Shown here: positions 32,150-43,800 of the stretch, in pieces
Numbering within the stretch: position 1 is the first letter of the stretch
Layout of the letters: every line of letters starts with the position of its first letter
Source of the DNA: Brachynemurus nebulosus
Taxonomy: Eukaryota > Arthropoda > Insecta > Neuroptera > Myrmeleontidae
Reading direction: 5' to 3'
DNA: 64,000 nucleotides
NCBI GenBank assembly: GCA_035578155.1
Contig: JAPWDM010000015.1
Location: 3,788,001-3,852,000 of the forward strand
The notes under the pieces: generated by a model
What the model saw: only the letters and a program-made list of their open reading frames with translations
The model's database searches: none
Told to the model about the DNA's origin: nothing
Translations under genes and position numbers: made by a program

Positions 32150-32836
32150 AACCCACGGGTGTACCTCAACATTACCTCTACTTCTTAAATTGTATCTATG
32201 ACCTGATTGTTCTGCCATAGTTACGGGTCGTCAAATAATTCTGGATCGCTAATTACATCCTCATTTACACTTTTGACACTATCATCTGATGTGTTTGTTT
32301 CTAATTGTAACTCGTTATCGCTTGACGCCTCTATGTCAGGTTGTTTCTCACCCAACATTATTTCACTAATGTCTTTATTGGAATTTCTAGGTTCGTGTAA
32401 TATTATCAGCGGGACTTCTGCATGTTTCCCATCGTCCTGTTTCACATTTACGGGTACATAACTTAATCTAACTTTGGATTTATTAACTTCTGTTTCAACC
32501 TCCGGTTCATCAATATCTTCATGCACGGATTCCTCATTATTTACTGCTCAAGTATACCCATCGAAGTATGGTTTTAATCTATTTACGTTAACAGTTTGTT
32601 CATTTTGACCGTATATGCTGCGAATTTTATGTCACTGGACATAATATTTCAACGACTCTAAGCGGACCCTTCCAAGGTTTAATTAATTTTTTACTCCTAT
32701 GTACCTTACTAGCACTATCTAACAGATAAACTTTATTGCCTAACACAAAATTTGGTTCGCTAGTTTTATTATTGTACTGAATTTCACGTTGTTTGGCTGT
32801 TTTTTCCATAGTTTTTTGACCCGAATAAATGAACAT
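32150..32836 (-). pseudogene. LTR-retrotransposon integrase C-terminal end (second gypsy family)
   Basis: 32,627-32,836 encodes NFVLGNKVYLLDSASKVHRS...LIKPWKGPLRVVEIL, the SH3-like C-terminal domain of gypsy integrases. After a frame break, 32,221-32,526 (101 aa) is an acidic Asp/Glu/Ser-rich tail (VETEVNKSKVRL, IEASSDNELQLET) that may be the polyprotein end. No catalytic core or LTR is seen. Confidence 0.55.
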
Positions 32837-33389
32837 CGATCGATTGATGATTATTTTAACCTAAAGTAATTAATAACCTGGTGTCAGAAGAGAACCTGAT
32901 TACATCAAAAATATTTCATACACCTTGCTGGAAAGATGATAAATATTAATTTTTAGTAATAGATAAAAATAGCCCACTTAACAATGGTCGATACAAAAAA
33001 AACTTTGATGTATATGTAACACTACTTTAATATACTGTATGTATTTATTTACTGTATTTAGCATATTGCTATTACAGGGGGTTGGTACAAAAATATAAAG
33101 TGCTACAAAAATTAATATAAATGTATATACATAGTTTACCTTTCCCAAAACCAGTTAAATAGCAGTTTTAATCATAAAAACATACACCACTGCTGGTTTT
33201 GGGTACACAAGAGTTACATTAATTATAATCTAATAGAAATAAATTTCTAAAATATAAATATTTATATTTAATATTTATATAAATATTTATATTTATTGTT
33301 ACTATAATATAATATAATATTTAGAATAGATTGAAAAGTACTATTATAAATTTATAATATAAAACTTAATTTGTAGAAGAAAACAAAAT
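32837..33389. other. 3' flank of the LINE; AT-rich tail
   Basis: 33,250-33,320 is an ATTTATAT/TATAA-rich simple sequence that would be the 3' tail of the minus-strand LINE. No gene. Confidence 0.45.
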
Positions 33390-35780
33390 TTAAAACTCAG
33401 GACGCATTACAAATTCCCTCACTTGGAGGCATTTTATTACATAATTGTATACAGAGTTCAGCATCTCAACATTACCCACATTAAGAAATTGATGATAGTA
33501 TTCAAGGTTGACGTTTGTCTTTATTCTAACATCATTATAAAACGGACAATCATAAAATATATGTTCGAACGTTTCATTCCGGTCCAAATGGCAGAGAGAG
33601 CAAGACATATCTGTATTTATTTTATATTTTTGTTCTTGATCAAAAACATTTATTTGCTGATTTGACGAGACTCTTAACTGACTTATAACACGTATTTTTT
33701 TAAAATTTATATTGAACATTAAATATTCAGCTGCTTTAGAATCAAGTTTAATATTCCTATACAAGACATAAGATGAACATTGGATTCTATCCCAATCTTC
33801 TTTAGTTAAATACTTTTTATAACAATCAATTACATAATTTAATTTTGACTCGACAACATTTATTTCTTGGGAAATCCATATTTCTTTACAATTTATTTTA
33901 TCCAAACACTTTATCATTTCAGTACACCAACTATAACGAGGCTTAGCAGCTCCTATTATTGAATCGATCTCAATCAGCCTATTATAAATCAATTTTGGCA
34001 AACGTGCGTTATTCATTCGAAGAATTTTTATCCACCATTGGTAAGCTCTTTTGAAAATATTCAGTTCAATTTTTTGCAAACCCAATTCAATTCTCAAAAT
34101 ATAATTTGGCGTTGTCATAGGCCAGAGAAATAGACTCTTAAAAAATTTAGTCTGTACTTTTTCTAATATATCATAACTCTTAAGAGCCCAGACCTCCGAG
34201 CCATACAACACCACTGATGTTATCATAGAATTGTATAGCACTAAAATGCTCTCCCATATATTTGACTGAATTTTATTAATAATTCCCCTGACATTTGCGG
34301 ATGCCACAGCTCCCCTCCCGACTGCCCTATTTGCCATTTTATCATTTAGGCCTGATGAGGAAAATAATACCCCAAGATATACAATTGTTGAAACTATTTC
34401 TAGTTTTTTTCCATTCAATTGAAAATTGTATTTATCTTTCCTCATCACCCCTTTATGAAAAATTAAAACTTTAGTTTTTTCAGTATTAATATTTAGGCAG
34501 TTTTCTTCACAATATCTCTCTAACACTTTCAACTGTTTGATTGTTTGGTAATAGGTGTCCGAGAGGAGAGTCATGTCATCCGCATACCCCAGAATCATTA
34601 CATCATTTTGTGAATCCAGTGGTGTACCACTGCATTGATTTTCAATTAGATATTCTTCTAGATCAGAAATAAACAATATGAATAAAAGACTACTTAAGCA
34701 TTCGCCTTGCATAACACCCTCTGAAAGCCTTACATAATCAGTTTTTGAACTCATTTGTTTAATACAAACTTCTGCATGTTTATACAAGTTTTGAATTATT
34801 CTAATCAATTTTGCACTAATCCCCACCTTAAAAAGCTTTTTCCATAATAGATCATGTCTGACGGTGTCAAACGCCCTACTAAAATCAACGAATACAGCAA
34901 AAAGTTTTCTCTTAGGTAGTCTAAGTTGTAAATTTATCAGCGAGCTGAGTGCAAATATATTGTCAACGCATCCCCGATTTCTTCTGAACCCGCTTTGATA
35001 TTCTGGAAATATGTTATTACTTTCACACCACAAATGAATTCTATTCGCAATAATTTGTGTGAATATTTTTACAATTGTGTTCACTAGTGCTATTTGTCGA
35101 TAGTTTGTTAAGACTTTTGGGTCTCCCTTTTTATGTATCATATTAAAGTTAACTTTCCCCCATTCTTTAGGTATTTGTTCAGTTTTCATTATTTGGTTAT
35201 AAATGGAAAGCAGATATTTCTTACTATTATTACTCATATTTTTGTAAAATTCGTATGTTATTAGATCTTCCCCAGGTGCTTTATTATTTTTACATTTTTT
35301 CAAGGATAGTGTTAATTCAGAAAATTCAATATCTTTATCTAGATACGGGTGAGCGCAATCGTAGAAAAGAACATCATAGCGTGTTAGATGTTTGTTAAAA
35401 CTGGCTTTTAAATGTGTATCCCATTCATCTATTTCTATACTATTTAGATTAGTAAATTTATTCTTTTTAAATTTTTTAATAGCTGACCAGAATTCTGTTG
35501 AATTTTTACTGTTTGACACCATTAATTTAAGATTTTCGTAATAGCATTCTTTTGCTTCTTTTTGAACGTTTTTATAGCATTTTTTTGCTTCTAAATATTT
35601 GTTAACATTTTCGACATCACTAAATTCCGATTTTTTACAACATTTTAATAAATTTTTACATTCACGTTTATATTCTGTGCATTTTTTATTATACCAGGGC
35701 TTATTTTGATACTGATTACTAATTTTAACCATAAATCGCATATCTAACAGATTTGCAACTTTAATTATTGAATCTTTCAT
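33390..35780 (-). CDS. LINE ORF2, reverse transcriptase and C-terminal zinc finger (796 aa)
   Basis: Non-LTR retrotransposon RT that copies element RNA at a nicked target. An N-terminal linker is followed by RT motifs: KKCKNNKAPGEDLITYEFY (motif 0/1), YRQIALVNTIVKI, GFRRNRGCVDNI, FAVFVDFSRAFDTV (catalytic Asp), SEGVMQGECLSSLLF, and ILGYADDMTLLS (YADD) at about residues 400-415. The C-terminus has CSLCHLDRNETFEHIFYDC (CCHC). The frame is open throughout, so this half looks intact. The endonuclease half is in a different frame upstream, overlapping by 20 bp (35,761-35,780). The clade (jockey/CR1/L2 group) is not decided. Confidence 0.85.
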   Translation of the reverse strand: MKDSIIKVANLLDMRFMVKISNQYQNKPWYNKKCTEYKRECKNLLKCCKKSEFSDVENVNKYLEAKKCYKNVQKEAKECYYENLKLMVSNSKNSTEFWSAIKKFKKNKFTNLNSIEIDEWDTHLKASFNKHLTRYDVLFYDCAHPYLDKDIEFSELTLSLKKCKNNKAPGEDLITYEFYKNMSNNSKKYLLSIYNQIMKTEQIPKEWGKVNFNMIHKKGDPKVLTNYRQIALVNTIVKIFTQIIANRIHLWCESNNIFPEYQSGFRRNRGCVDNIFALSSLINLQLRLPKRKLFAVFVDFSRAFDTVRHDLLWKKLFKVGISAKLIRIIQNLYKHAEVCIKQMSSKTDYVRLSEGVMQGECLSSLLFILFISDLEEYLIENQCSGTPLDSQNDVMILGYADDMTLLSDTYYQTIKQLKVLERYCEENCLNINTEKTKVLIFHKGVMRKDKYNFQLNGKKLEIVSTIVYLGVLFSSSGLNDKMANRAVGRGAVASANVRGIINKIQSNIWESILVLYNSMITSVVLYGSEVWALKSYDILEKVQTKFFKSLFLWPMTTPNYILRIELGLQKIELNIFKRAYQWWIKILRMNNARLPKLIYNRLIEIDSIIGAAKPRYSWCTEMIKCLDKINCKEIWISQEINVVESKLNYVIDCYKKYLTKEDWDRIQCSSYVLYRNIKLDSKAAEYLMFNINFKKIRVISQLRVSSNQQINVFDQEQKYKINTDMSCSLCHLDRNETFEHIFYDCPFYNDVRIKTNVNLEYYHQFLNVGNVEMLNSVYNYVIKCLQVREFVMRPEF

Positions 35781-36672
35781 TCAATATTTGATAAGTGGGC
35801 TGAGCATCATGTATTTCATTTAAAATATCGTCAAGACACTGCGCATATTCCTTTCCACGATCGGGCACCCATTTCATTTTTTGTATACTAACATTTCCCA
35901 GATTTAAACTATGCTTAATGACTTTTGTATCAAATATATTTTTTAATTTCACAGCACATGGAAAATGATCAGAACCAAACAAATCATGCCGTACATACAT
36001 ATTCACTATATTGTTTAAATTAGAATAATGCACCCAGACATGATCTATTATGGTTTTACCTATTTGATTTATAAATGTAAATTTAGCGGGTCGATCCCCT
36101 TGAGCCCTTCCATTAAGAACTAAAAGGCCATTAGATTCCATAATGTCTACCAAATCTCTTCCCCTTTTGTCTATTCTAAGGTCTAGCGTTTTCCTATCAT
36201 TATACAAATAACTACCTTGCAGAAATTCATCTTTTTCGAATGAGTTCAGGTCACCAATATGTGAATTGAAATCCCCTCCAATAATAGAATGTTCTACTCT
36301 CTCCCCCATTTCAACCAAAATTTCATTCAGTTTTTGGATATCTGCTTCCTCCTGTATGTAAACCGTTCCTATGGCATAACTTTCATTTTGATGCTGAACT
36401 CTGAACACAATACATTTATCTGTAAAATACAAAATTTTTAAATTCGAATGAAAATCTTTCTTAATGATTATTATAATACCACCCGAAGCACGTCCCTTTA
36501 CAGCAATTTTCTTTGCTGGATTAAATATAATTATATAATTTGGAAATAATTTTTCTAAGTAAACAGGATATTCCATTTGCCATGTTTCTATTAGACATAT
36601 TATGTCAATATTCCTAAAATTTGTATAAAACTCATAAAAAATTTTTAATCCCACAACAGTTCCAATATACAA
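35761..36672 (-). CDS. LINE ORF2, apurinic-type endonuclease domain (separate frame)
   Basis: The AP-endonuclease-like domain nicks target DNA. Visible motifs are ICLIETW near the N-terminus, IGGDFNSHIGDLNS, HVWVHYSN and the catalytic SDHFPCAVKL. The first APE motif (Trp-Asn) lies a few codons upstream in another frame, across the A6T6 run at 36,635-36,647, and the 3' end meets the RT frame with a second shift. A single ORF2 has therefore been split twice. Either mutation or sequence error would explain it. Confidence 0.75.
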   Translation of the reverse strand: MYIGTVVGLKIFYEFYTNFRNIDIICLIETWQMEYPVYLEKLFPNYIIIFNPAKKIAVKGRASGGIIIIIKKDFHSNLKILYFTDKCIVFRVQHQNESYAIGTVYIQEEADIQKLNEILVEMGERVEHSIIGGDFNSHIGDLNSFEKDEFLQGSYLYNDRKTLDLRIDKRGRDLVDIMESNGLLVLNGRAQGDRPAKFTFINQIGKTIIDHVWVHYSNLNNIVNMYVRHDLFGSDHFPCAVKLKNIFDTKVIKHSLNLGNVSIQKMKWVPDRGKEYAQCLDDILNEIHDAQPTYQILNERFNN

Positions 36673-36753
36673 TTGTTAATGTATCATGGAAATATCCAGT
36701 TTCGCCATAGTTTTGTTTTTTCGTTTCTTTCAAATGAGTGTGAAAACCATTAT

Positions 36754-37431
36754 TCAGTTTTTTTTATCTTCAGCTTGTATTATCTCAACCTCTCGAGTTG
36801 TATTTATTTTTTTTATATCCTGCTTAATTGGACTCTGGAAGTTTTCTTCTTCTGATGATTGTAGTACTAGAGGTCGTTTTTTAGTATTTTGTTTCTGATT
36901 CATTAATCTGTTACTTTCCGCTATTTTTTCTTTGATTTTCATCCTGATTTCCAGCGGTAAGTCATGTTTTAAGTAGATTTTAGTGCCTTTAAGTTTAAGC
37001 CTTTCTTTGTAAACGGTCATTTTAATTTTGTTACTAACAAAACCCATTTTGATTGGTCTTAGTTTATTGTTATCACGACTTCCAAGACGGTAACTGAACT
37101 CGATATCACTAGCTTCTATTTTAATTTCCAATTTTACCTTGAATATATCTATCAATATTTCTTCTAATTGATTTGGGTTTTCCTCATTTTCGTCCACTCC
37201 ATATATTATTAAATTATTTCTATTTAAACTCTTCCGTAAGTTTGTAATTGCATCCTGCTGTTGATTTACTTTCTTCTCAAGCTCATTATATCTTTCACTG
37301 TTACTAACACATATTTTTTTTAGTTCTTGTATTTCATTTTTAAAAAAATCTTCTGATGTCTGTAATTTTTCTAATATAGTGTCCAACTTTGAGTTTAATT
37401 TTTCCATTTTACGATTATAACATTTAAACAC
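36754..37431 (-). CDS. LINE ORF1, coiled-coil RNA-binding protein
   Basis: 225 aa. The N-terminal ~80 residues form a coiled coil (KLNSKLDTILEKLQ...LEKKVNQQQDAITNL). Next comes NNLIIYGVDENEEN and an RRM-like core with YRLGSRDNNKLRPIKMGF, then a basic and acidic tail. This matches the L1/CR1-type ORF1 architecture (trimerising coiled coil, RRM, CTD-like segment). It is immediately upstream of ORF2 on the same strand. The frame is intact. Confidence 0.7.
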   Translation of the reverse strand: MFKCYNRKMEKLNSKLDTILEKLQTSEDFFKNEIQELKKICVSNSERYNELEKKVNQQQDAITNLRKSLNRNNLIIYGVDENEENPNQLEEILIDIFKVKLEIKIEASDIEFSYRLGSRDNNKLRPIKMGFVSNKIKMTVYKERLKLKGTKIYLKHDLPLEIRMKIKEKIAESNRLMNQKQNTKKRPLVLQSSEEENFQSPIKQDIKKINTTREVEIIQAEDKKN

Positions 37432-38145
37432 AATAATTCAATAATAACAATATAAATATAAAGCAGAGTTATGTAATTATGTTCAATTGATATTTATATT
37501 TTCTAAGACAGTCTACAGTTTACATACAAAATTGATAAGATTGATATCATAACAAAAGCTACAAGTCAGTTTATTAATTATTTGATAAATTACCAGTTTA
37601 TTTATATAATATTTCACACAACAAAATGGTTTACTAACTTTCCAAAATTATGTATATACTTCTAAAATTTTAAATAACATTCACTATTTTTTTATTTTAT
37701 TTTATTTTTATTTTGTTTAAATTATAATCAGTTTATTGTTTATGTTTACACATAGGATTTGAATACATACTTGTAAACAGGACGTTTCATCTGAAGCTAA
37801 CTTAAGTCCTTTTCAAAACTATAAATAAAGGTTATGTTCCGTTCAATTTAAAAATTTAAGTTTTATACTATTTAACTTATTCGTATATACTAATTTTTAT
37901 TTTACTTTGTTTTACAAACACTAATTTTTAATTTTGGATAACGATAGGTTTAATATTTCATTTATTTAAAGATTTTTAATTAATATTTTTGAACGTGTGG
38001 AAGATATACGACTTTACATTTTCACACGGTAGTACCAACCACTTTAATATACTGTTCAGTCAGTATTTTAAGAAACGTTTACAGAGATAGGTGTTTAAAA
38101 GCTATTAATATCAAAGGGATAATATTGTTTAAAAGCTGTTTTTAT
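37432..38145. other. LINE 5' flank / AT-rich DNA
   Basis: May contain the LINE 5' UTR near 37,432-37,700. No gene recognised. Confidence 0.4.
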
Positions 38146-38147
38146 CG

Positions 38148-38228
38148 TACAGGTAGCTGTTTTTTATCATACAAGTAGCTGTTTTTATCATATAGGTAGC
38201 TGTTTTTATCATACAGGTGACTGCTCAA
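38148..38228 (+). repeat. Short tandem repeat AGGTAGCTGTTTTTATCATAC
   Basis: Four adjoining imperfect 21-23 bp copies. Confidence 0.75.
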
Positions 38229-38300
38229 TTACTGTTTTAATCAAAAAAATAACTGTTTGAAAAATGGTTGCAAAAATTAATGAAAAGTTTAAAAATGATA

Positions 38301-39383
38301 CAGTCCGTCTCGTAATATAGCCTCACCAAGAATTTTTATGTCGTTTAGAGAAACGGGTTAGGTAGTAATACTTTAATCGTATATTTCGAAAATGGTTTAT
38401 CGTGTAAATAAAAATATGCAGTATTTGTTTTAATAAAATAAACGCACAAACAAATCACAAAAAGTTATATCAAAACATATAAAATTGATATAATCTTTTG
38501 TTCCATAATATAGCCTCACCCTTCAAAAATTACGTATAATTTTAATAACTGGTTGAGCCTTCTTTATTTTCCACTATTTGTGAAATTTTTGTTGGAATAT
38601 GTTCATATAAATTCCTCACATATTTCAGTGGAATTTGGCGCCAGTTACGTCTAATATTTTCTTAACAATTTTTTTTTTTTAAATTACATTGTTTCCCGCC
38701 GTCGTATACTTTACAGGTCGAATAACTCGATACGTTTTCGATGATGTTGATATCAGGTGATCTTGCTGGTCGTGTAAAACAGATCAACTTCTTTGTTTAA
38801 ACCATTCCTGTACACACTTAGTATTGTGGATTGAGACATTATCCTGCTGAAATGTCCACTCTCTGCCCTGTAAAACCTCATTTATTTTTACTTCTTGTTG
38901 AAAAAGAGTGCCTGCGTATTTTTTTGAATCCTGCCGTCCTTTTAAAGTAACAAGATTTACTTCATTGAAGTAAATCGCTAATTTAAAAAAAAAAATTGTT
39001 AAGAAAATATTAGACGTAACTGGCGCCAAATCCCACTGGAATATGTGAGGAATTTATATGAAAATATTCCAACAAAAATTTCACAAACAATGGAAAATAA
39101 AGAAGGCTCAACCAGTTATTAATTATTAAAATTATACGTAATTTTTGAAGGGTGAAGCTATATTATGGGACAAAAGATTATATTAATACTATATGCTTTT
39201 GATATAACTTTTGTGATTTGTTTTTGCGTTTATTTTATTAAAACAAATACTGCATATTTTTATTTACACAATAAAACATTTTCGAAATATACGATTAACG
39301 TATTACTGGCTAACCTGTTTCTCTAAAATATTGTAAGTGAAATATAAAAACTCTTGGTGAGGCTATATTATGAAACAAACGTT
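38301..39383. mobile_element. Head-to-head Tc1/mariner dimer with internal deletion
   Basis: ~370 bp arms (38,312-38,685 and 38,995-39,380, inverted) both start at a CCTCACCAAGA...-type terminal sequence and each encode the C-terminus of a Tc1 transposase toward its own end (RNLYE-IPTKISQ residues). The unique middle carries more transposase on the minus strand: WTFQQDNVSIHNTKC (second catalytic Asp) and ARSPDINIIEN. TA dinucleotides flank the outer ends. It behaves as a foldback with ~300 bp of spacer. Confidence 0.75.
38784..39029 (-). pseudogene. Tc1 transposase fragment
   Basis: The 81-aa frame contains LQGREWTFQQDNVSIHNTKC and VQEWFKQ; in the next frame follow ARSPDINIIEN and the C-terminal tail. 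The N-terminal paired domain and the first catalytic Asp are missing. Confidence 0.65.
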
Positions 39384-39697
39384 ATAACAAAATTAAGTGA
39401 TGCAATACGTAAAAAGTATCGATTGTTAAAAGTGAGTAAACGCGTCGCAGAAGAGTTTCAACAAAAACAATTATATTCAATAACAAAATCATTAAGCACA
39501 TAGTTAAAAACACCAAAATTTAAGAAAGAGATAGCTACTTTATTTTGGAGATCATCTATTATCACATTTAAAAAAGAATCACCTTTTAACATTTCAACAA
39601 CAACAACAACACCTAAAAAAGGACTAAAACATGTGGAAGAGGGGATGAGGTTGAGGGAGCGAGCATATTTTGTGCAAGTCGTATTCGTTTAAGTCTA
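39384..39697. other. No gene recognised
   Basis: Includes a short CAA repeat near 39,597. Nothing else is seen. Confidence 0.4.
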
Positions 39698-40545
39698 CTA
39701 ACGGGATCTGAATCTATTATTAGTGTATTTTGTATTGTATAGATGTATATCAATGATTTTATAGTAACATTCTATGTGTTGATACGTTTGTGGAAATGGC
39801 AACTGTAACGTTTTATTTTTTATTAATTCTTTAATTAAAGTTCTAAGGGGAAGAATGTCAAAATTTATTAAATTATGTCTAGCGAGTGTGACTGATCGCT
39901 CGAATTTACCTACTTGTTCGCTAAGCTTAGATAACAATTCTTTTAACAAAATTTCTATTGGATTTAAAAAGGTGCGTTTAGAGTTTTTATCGATTTCGTT
40001 TGAAATTGTATTAATGTGGGAGGTTAATTCGTTTTTGTTTTATCTTGCCTGTATTTGCGATAGTTTTATCTAGTTGTGTTAAACTATCTGTGATGATTCT
40101 TACTTGGCTTTGCAGGATAGTATTTACATTGCTTTGTTCTTTTACAAGTTTAGTGACATTATTAAAAAGAAACTCAGTGTCTGTAGCATCGGGATTGCCT
40201 GTTATTTTATGCAATATGCTGCCTATGGTGTCGAACCATCCATTTTCGTATTTGATTTCGCGTTTTCATCTATTAAATTTGAAATATGAGTTTTCTAAAC
40301 CATTAAACCATGTACTAACTTCGTTATATTCTAATGTAAACACTTCGTGTGTTAATTTAGTTTGTTTTTTCATTCTTTATCTGGCATAGTGAATTGAGTT
40401 TATCTGAGTATGTGGGTATATTATTTAGTATGGTTTGTGCAAAACTAATGTTATCCTCTTGAGTCCGGACCGTTAAATAAAAAAAGAAGTAATAAAGTCC
40501 TGACACGTTATTTTGTCCACCTACGTGCACATTTTTTTTCATTAC
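39698..40545 (-). pseudogene. env: Second errantivirus env, middle part
   Basis: Minus-strand pieces. 40,357-40,542 (DNISFAQTILNNIPTYSDKL), about 40,225-40,350, 40,011-40,214 starting HKITGNPDATDTEFLFNNVT (the F-protein fusion-region signature) with TKLVKEQSNVNTI heptads, and 39,698-39,949. Frame shifts separate them. The C-terminal half with the membrane anchor is not present. It differs from the env at 13,978-15,320, so two errantivirus lineages are represented. Confidence 0.65.
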
Positions 40546-42598
40546 ATTAAATCTTTATTTTTTATTTTTTTTTTTTGAGTTGGTTTAAAGTACGTTCAGT
40601 TGTATAAATTCAAAATTTTTTAATATATCTAAGTTTATTCTTTTATGTTGATCTTGTTGTACGTACGGTCATGCTAAAAATCAGGAAGTGAAAAAATATG
40701 GATAGTAAATTAATTTAATTAATTAAGTGCTTTTTTGGAAAGTCTGTAGAAAAAATATTATTGAAAAATTTGACAATTAAGGATAATTTTAAAATAACTT
40801 GAATTCATTTTTGTTATTTAGTAAGGATAATATATCTTTTTAAAAAATGTGTTAATTCGAGGACAATCGGAATTAAACATACATTTATTTGTATACATAC
40901 TCTATACTTACATGATCGATAGTTCACTGCAGTAGTCAGCTATCTTCAATTGCAGATAACTGACTATTGCAATGGGGTATCGACGTATGTTGAATGAATA
41001 ACATACGATGACCCAATGCAATAAAGAGTTATTTTCAATTGCAGATAGCTCACTGTTACATTTCTCATCGACGAGAAAGTTGCAAAGCCAAAAGCAGCCA
41101 AAAATCGAGTTAAATGTACGAAATGTAATGTTTTTTGTTTTGTTGTAAACAAAATTGCTTAACCGATTCAGTGCCATTGGCATGTTAACATGCCAAAGAA
41201 AACAAAGAGGGAAATATATCTTGCAACAAAAGACAAAACTATATTTTTAAGGTCATTAATCATTTTGACATTTTTAAGCTGCACTGGAATGGTTTAAATT
41301 GAAAAATATTGTTTCTCAATTCTATAATAAAAATAAATTACAAGGACACTAAAAATCCACACTGGGTTATTTTCTAATAAAAATTTTTCCCAAAAAATGT
41401 TAAATTGATGCCTCTCTAGTTGTCCAACTTGCTTTAAAATGAAATAATAATAAAAAAATAATACTGTGGATAATTTTATATATGAATATTTACAGAAATA
41501 TATAAAATTTGCTTCTAATAATTTTTATTGAATGTTTTAACATAATTGAATTTACATTGCACTATAAGAACATGAAAAAAATTGTTTATTATTGTTAGCA
41601 AAAAAAATTTTCGAAGGTTTAACTAAATATGTATGTATTACATATTATAAAAAATCAATAAATTATTCAAACCGACATTCATTGTCAACTATAAAAACAC
41701 ATTGGCTACATTGCAGTAGGGTTGATCGGCAGCAGGTATTCATGTACTTACGCTTTTTATAATGTCAGTATTATATTATTATAATTTATAAAATTAAAAA
41801 TACGTAAGATATTGTGCGATACACACAAAGTGGGAATGTCAAATTATAAGAATGGTAGATAATGGTTTCTTCATTCTCTTTACTTAAGTTTTTGTAGAAT
41901 GTATTTTACTTAAAATGAATATCATAATGACATCTGAAATAATTTTTAAAAAAAATTATTACATGTTCTAAATATTAGTTTAATACCGACTTTACAAAAC
42001 ATACATAACAATGTTTATATTTTATGAAGGAAACAAAAATCTTAGAATTAAAATAAAATATTTCCAGAAGTACGCAGATAATATGTAAACAATTTTCTCT
42101 CTTTATCAATGTTTTTAAACCTGTCTTTTACAAACAAAAATTATTTGGCAGCCATTGAGTTAATTTTATTTCATATATGCATGAATTGGTGGTTAAATGT
42201 ATTTTTTTGTAATTTTCTTATTAATATATATATAGCTAAGACCACATATCTTGGCAATGCTCAGAAGAAAAATATTAACAGTAAACGTGATAAATATAAA
42301 AAAGTGGCAATGAAAAAATAATAATATGCCTGGAATTTGTGTTTCTTTCAGTGTAATTGAATGTGGATACTTCTCAACTGTATTTGGCCCATACTCATAA
42401 TGCATTTTCAAATATGTATATCTGTCAAGATACGTGGCCTTAACTATACTTATGTTAATATAGCAACATTAGTAATACTTATACTAATTTTATATACAGT
42501 ACTAATGTACTCGTATGAGGACATTCCTATTTTTTTTAATAAAATTTATAAAAATCCTTGTACTGGTTAATTGATGTTATTTTTTTATTTCTAATTTT
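40546..42598. other. 2 kb AT-rich insertion inside the second env
   Basis: Separates the env N-terminal piece from the rest. 40,905-41,060 has alternating inverted words (CAATTGCAGATAACTGACTATTG; GTATCGACGTATGTTGAATGAATAACATACGATGACC hairpin). The identity of the inserted element is unknown and no ORF has family resemblance. Confidence 0.4.
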
Positions 42599-42865
42599 TC
42601 AAAGATTAGATTTTGAATAAAAATTTTCAATTTGGAAAGAACTTTTTTTCTTCAGGACTTTATGACTACAAAAATTTTGTGTATAGTAATGGACATTAAT
42701 ACCCATGAGGTTATAATAATGGATTAGATTTAGGTGATTATTCATGAATTTGGCTTGTTCGGGATGATTGTAGTAAACTTCCGGGTTGTTGGTCAACTTT
42801 TCGATCGTAGTTTGTCCCTGGTTGAGGTTAACTAGAGTTATTAGTATTACTATCGGTATCCACAT
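42599..42865 (-). pseudogene. env: Second errantivirus env, N-terminus with signal peptide
   Basis: 88 aa starting MWIPIVILITLVNLNQG, a good signal peptide, followed by NNPEVYYNHPEQAKFMNNHLNL, typical of the start of errantivirus Env. It begins 35-40 bp after the integrase stop, as in errantiviruses, where env follows pol. Confidence 0.6.
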
Positions 42866-42879
42866 CTACAAAAAATGTT

Positions 42880-43325
42880 TTAGATGTTTGTAGTGGATCC
42901 ATTGATTCTTATTTTTTGCGTTTAATTGGGCTACTTGTTTTTCGGGCCAGGGTTTCAGTATTTGAAAGGGGCCCTGATAATAAGATTTCAGTTTTTTGTT
43001 TTTGTCATGTTTGTGTGCAGCACTATTAAACATTAAAACTTTATCTCCTACGTTAAATGTTTAAAGAGATGTTTTTTTATCGTAAGATTGTTTACTTTCT
43101 AGTTTAGCTGTTTGAAGTTTTGTGTCGCGTTTTTACTAAGTTGAAAATTTTGTCTTTTACGTCTTGTGCGAAATTGTCATATAGTGGTAGATTTGGTTTT
43201 TCATTTAACATCTTAGCCTGTTCTCCAAAAACTAACTCGTAAGGTGTAAAGTTAGTGTGTCTATTTTCCGTGGTATTATAAGAATAACAATCGAATTGCA
43301 AGTAATGATCCCAATCTTCAATTGG
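42880..43325 (-). pseudogene. pol: Second errantivirus integrase C-terminus
   Basis: 43,104-43,301 carries TNFTPYELVFGEQAKML. In shifted frames about 42,890-43,100 continue with residues of the SH3-like domain and an end resembling LKPWPEKQVAQLN. The catalytic core upstream is replaced at about 43,325 by a Mutator-like fragment. Confidence 0.6.
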
Positions 43326-43716
43326 CGTAATTCTAAGCGTTTTGTCGAGTTCAGATCCCTCATGACTTTGAGTACGAATAAATAGCCATCATTAAAGATT
43401 CCTCCAGCTAAAAAAGCTTCGACTTCAATAATTTTTGCGCCACAATTCAAGTGCTTCGAAGCTAGACCCCAGACAGTTGAATTGAAAGATTCGTTTGCGT
43501 TTTGAGTAAAACCGCCAACACAACGCTTAATCAAATCATCTCGTGACAAATTTTCGTAGATAGGTTGTATGTTTTTTGTACGCCTACGTGCAGTGGAGCT
43601 GGATACTCACAAAGAATATTTATTGGCTTGTGCAGCATTGTATTGACACCACAAGTCGACGCCAGTAGGGCAGCACTGATGTGGGGGATTTTCATGTGTA
43701 GATATCCAATGATAGT
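43326..43716 (-). pseudogene. Mutator-like transposase fragment
   Basis: Minus-strand residues CCPTGVDLWCQYNAAQANKY (43,610-43,700) and then RCVGGFTQNANESFNSTVWG (about 43,465-43,530) match the Mutator-like transposase domain often annotated in animal genomes (Cys-containing CPxG...WC and TQNxNES motifs). A frame shift lies near 43,600. Both ends are truncated: integrase follows on one side and Harbinger on the other. Confidence 0.55.
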
Positions 43717-43800
43717 ACCTGGTAGCTAGTTCCTTTAAAAGAGTGTTTAAAGCTCCCAAAACATTTCTTCGATTTATACAGTTTTTTATCCACAATAATT
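43717..43800 (-). pseudogene. Harbinger transposase N-terminal scrap
   Basis: INRRNVLGALNTLLKELATR is a second, diverged copy of the segment SRRSILGASNTILKEI found at about 45,290-45,340. Confidence 0.45.

Noticed and set aside
42109..42570. Short hydrophobic ORFs in the 2 kb insertion
   Set aside because: Composition follows AT-rich DNA (Ile/Tyr/Phe/Asn); no conserved motif.
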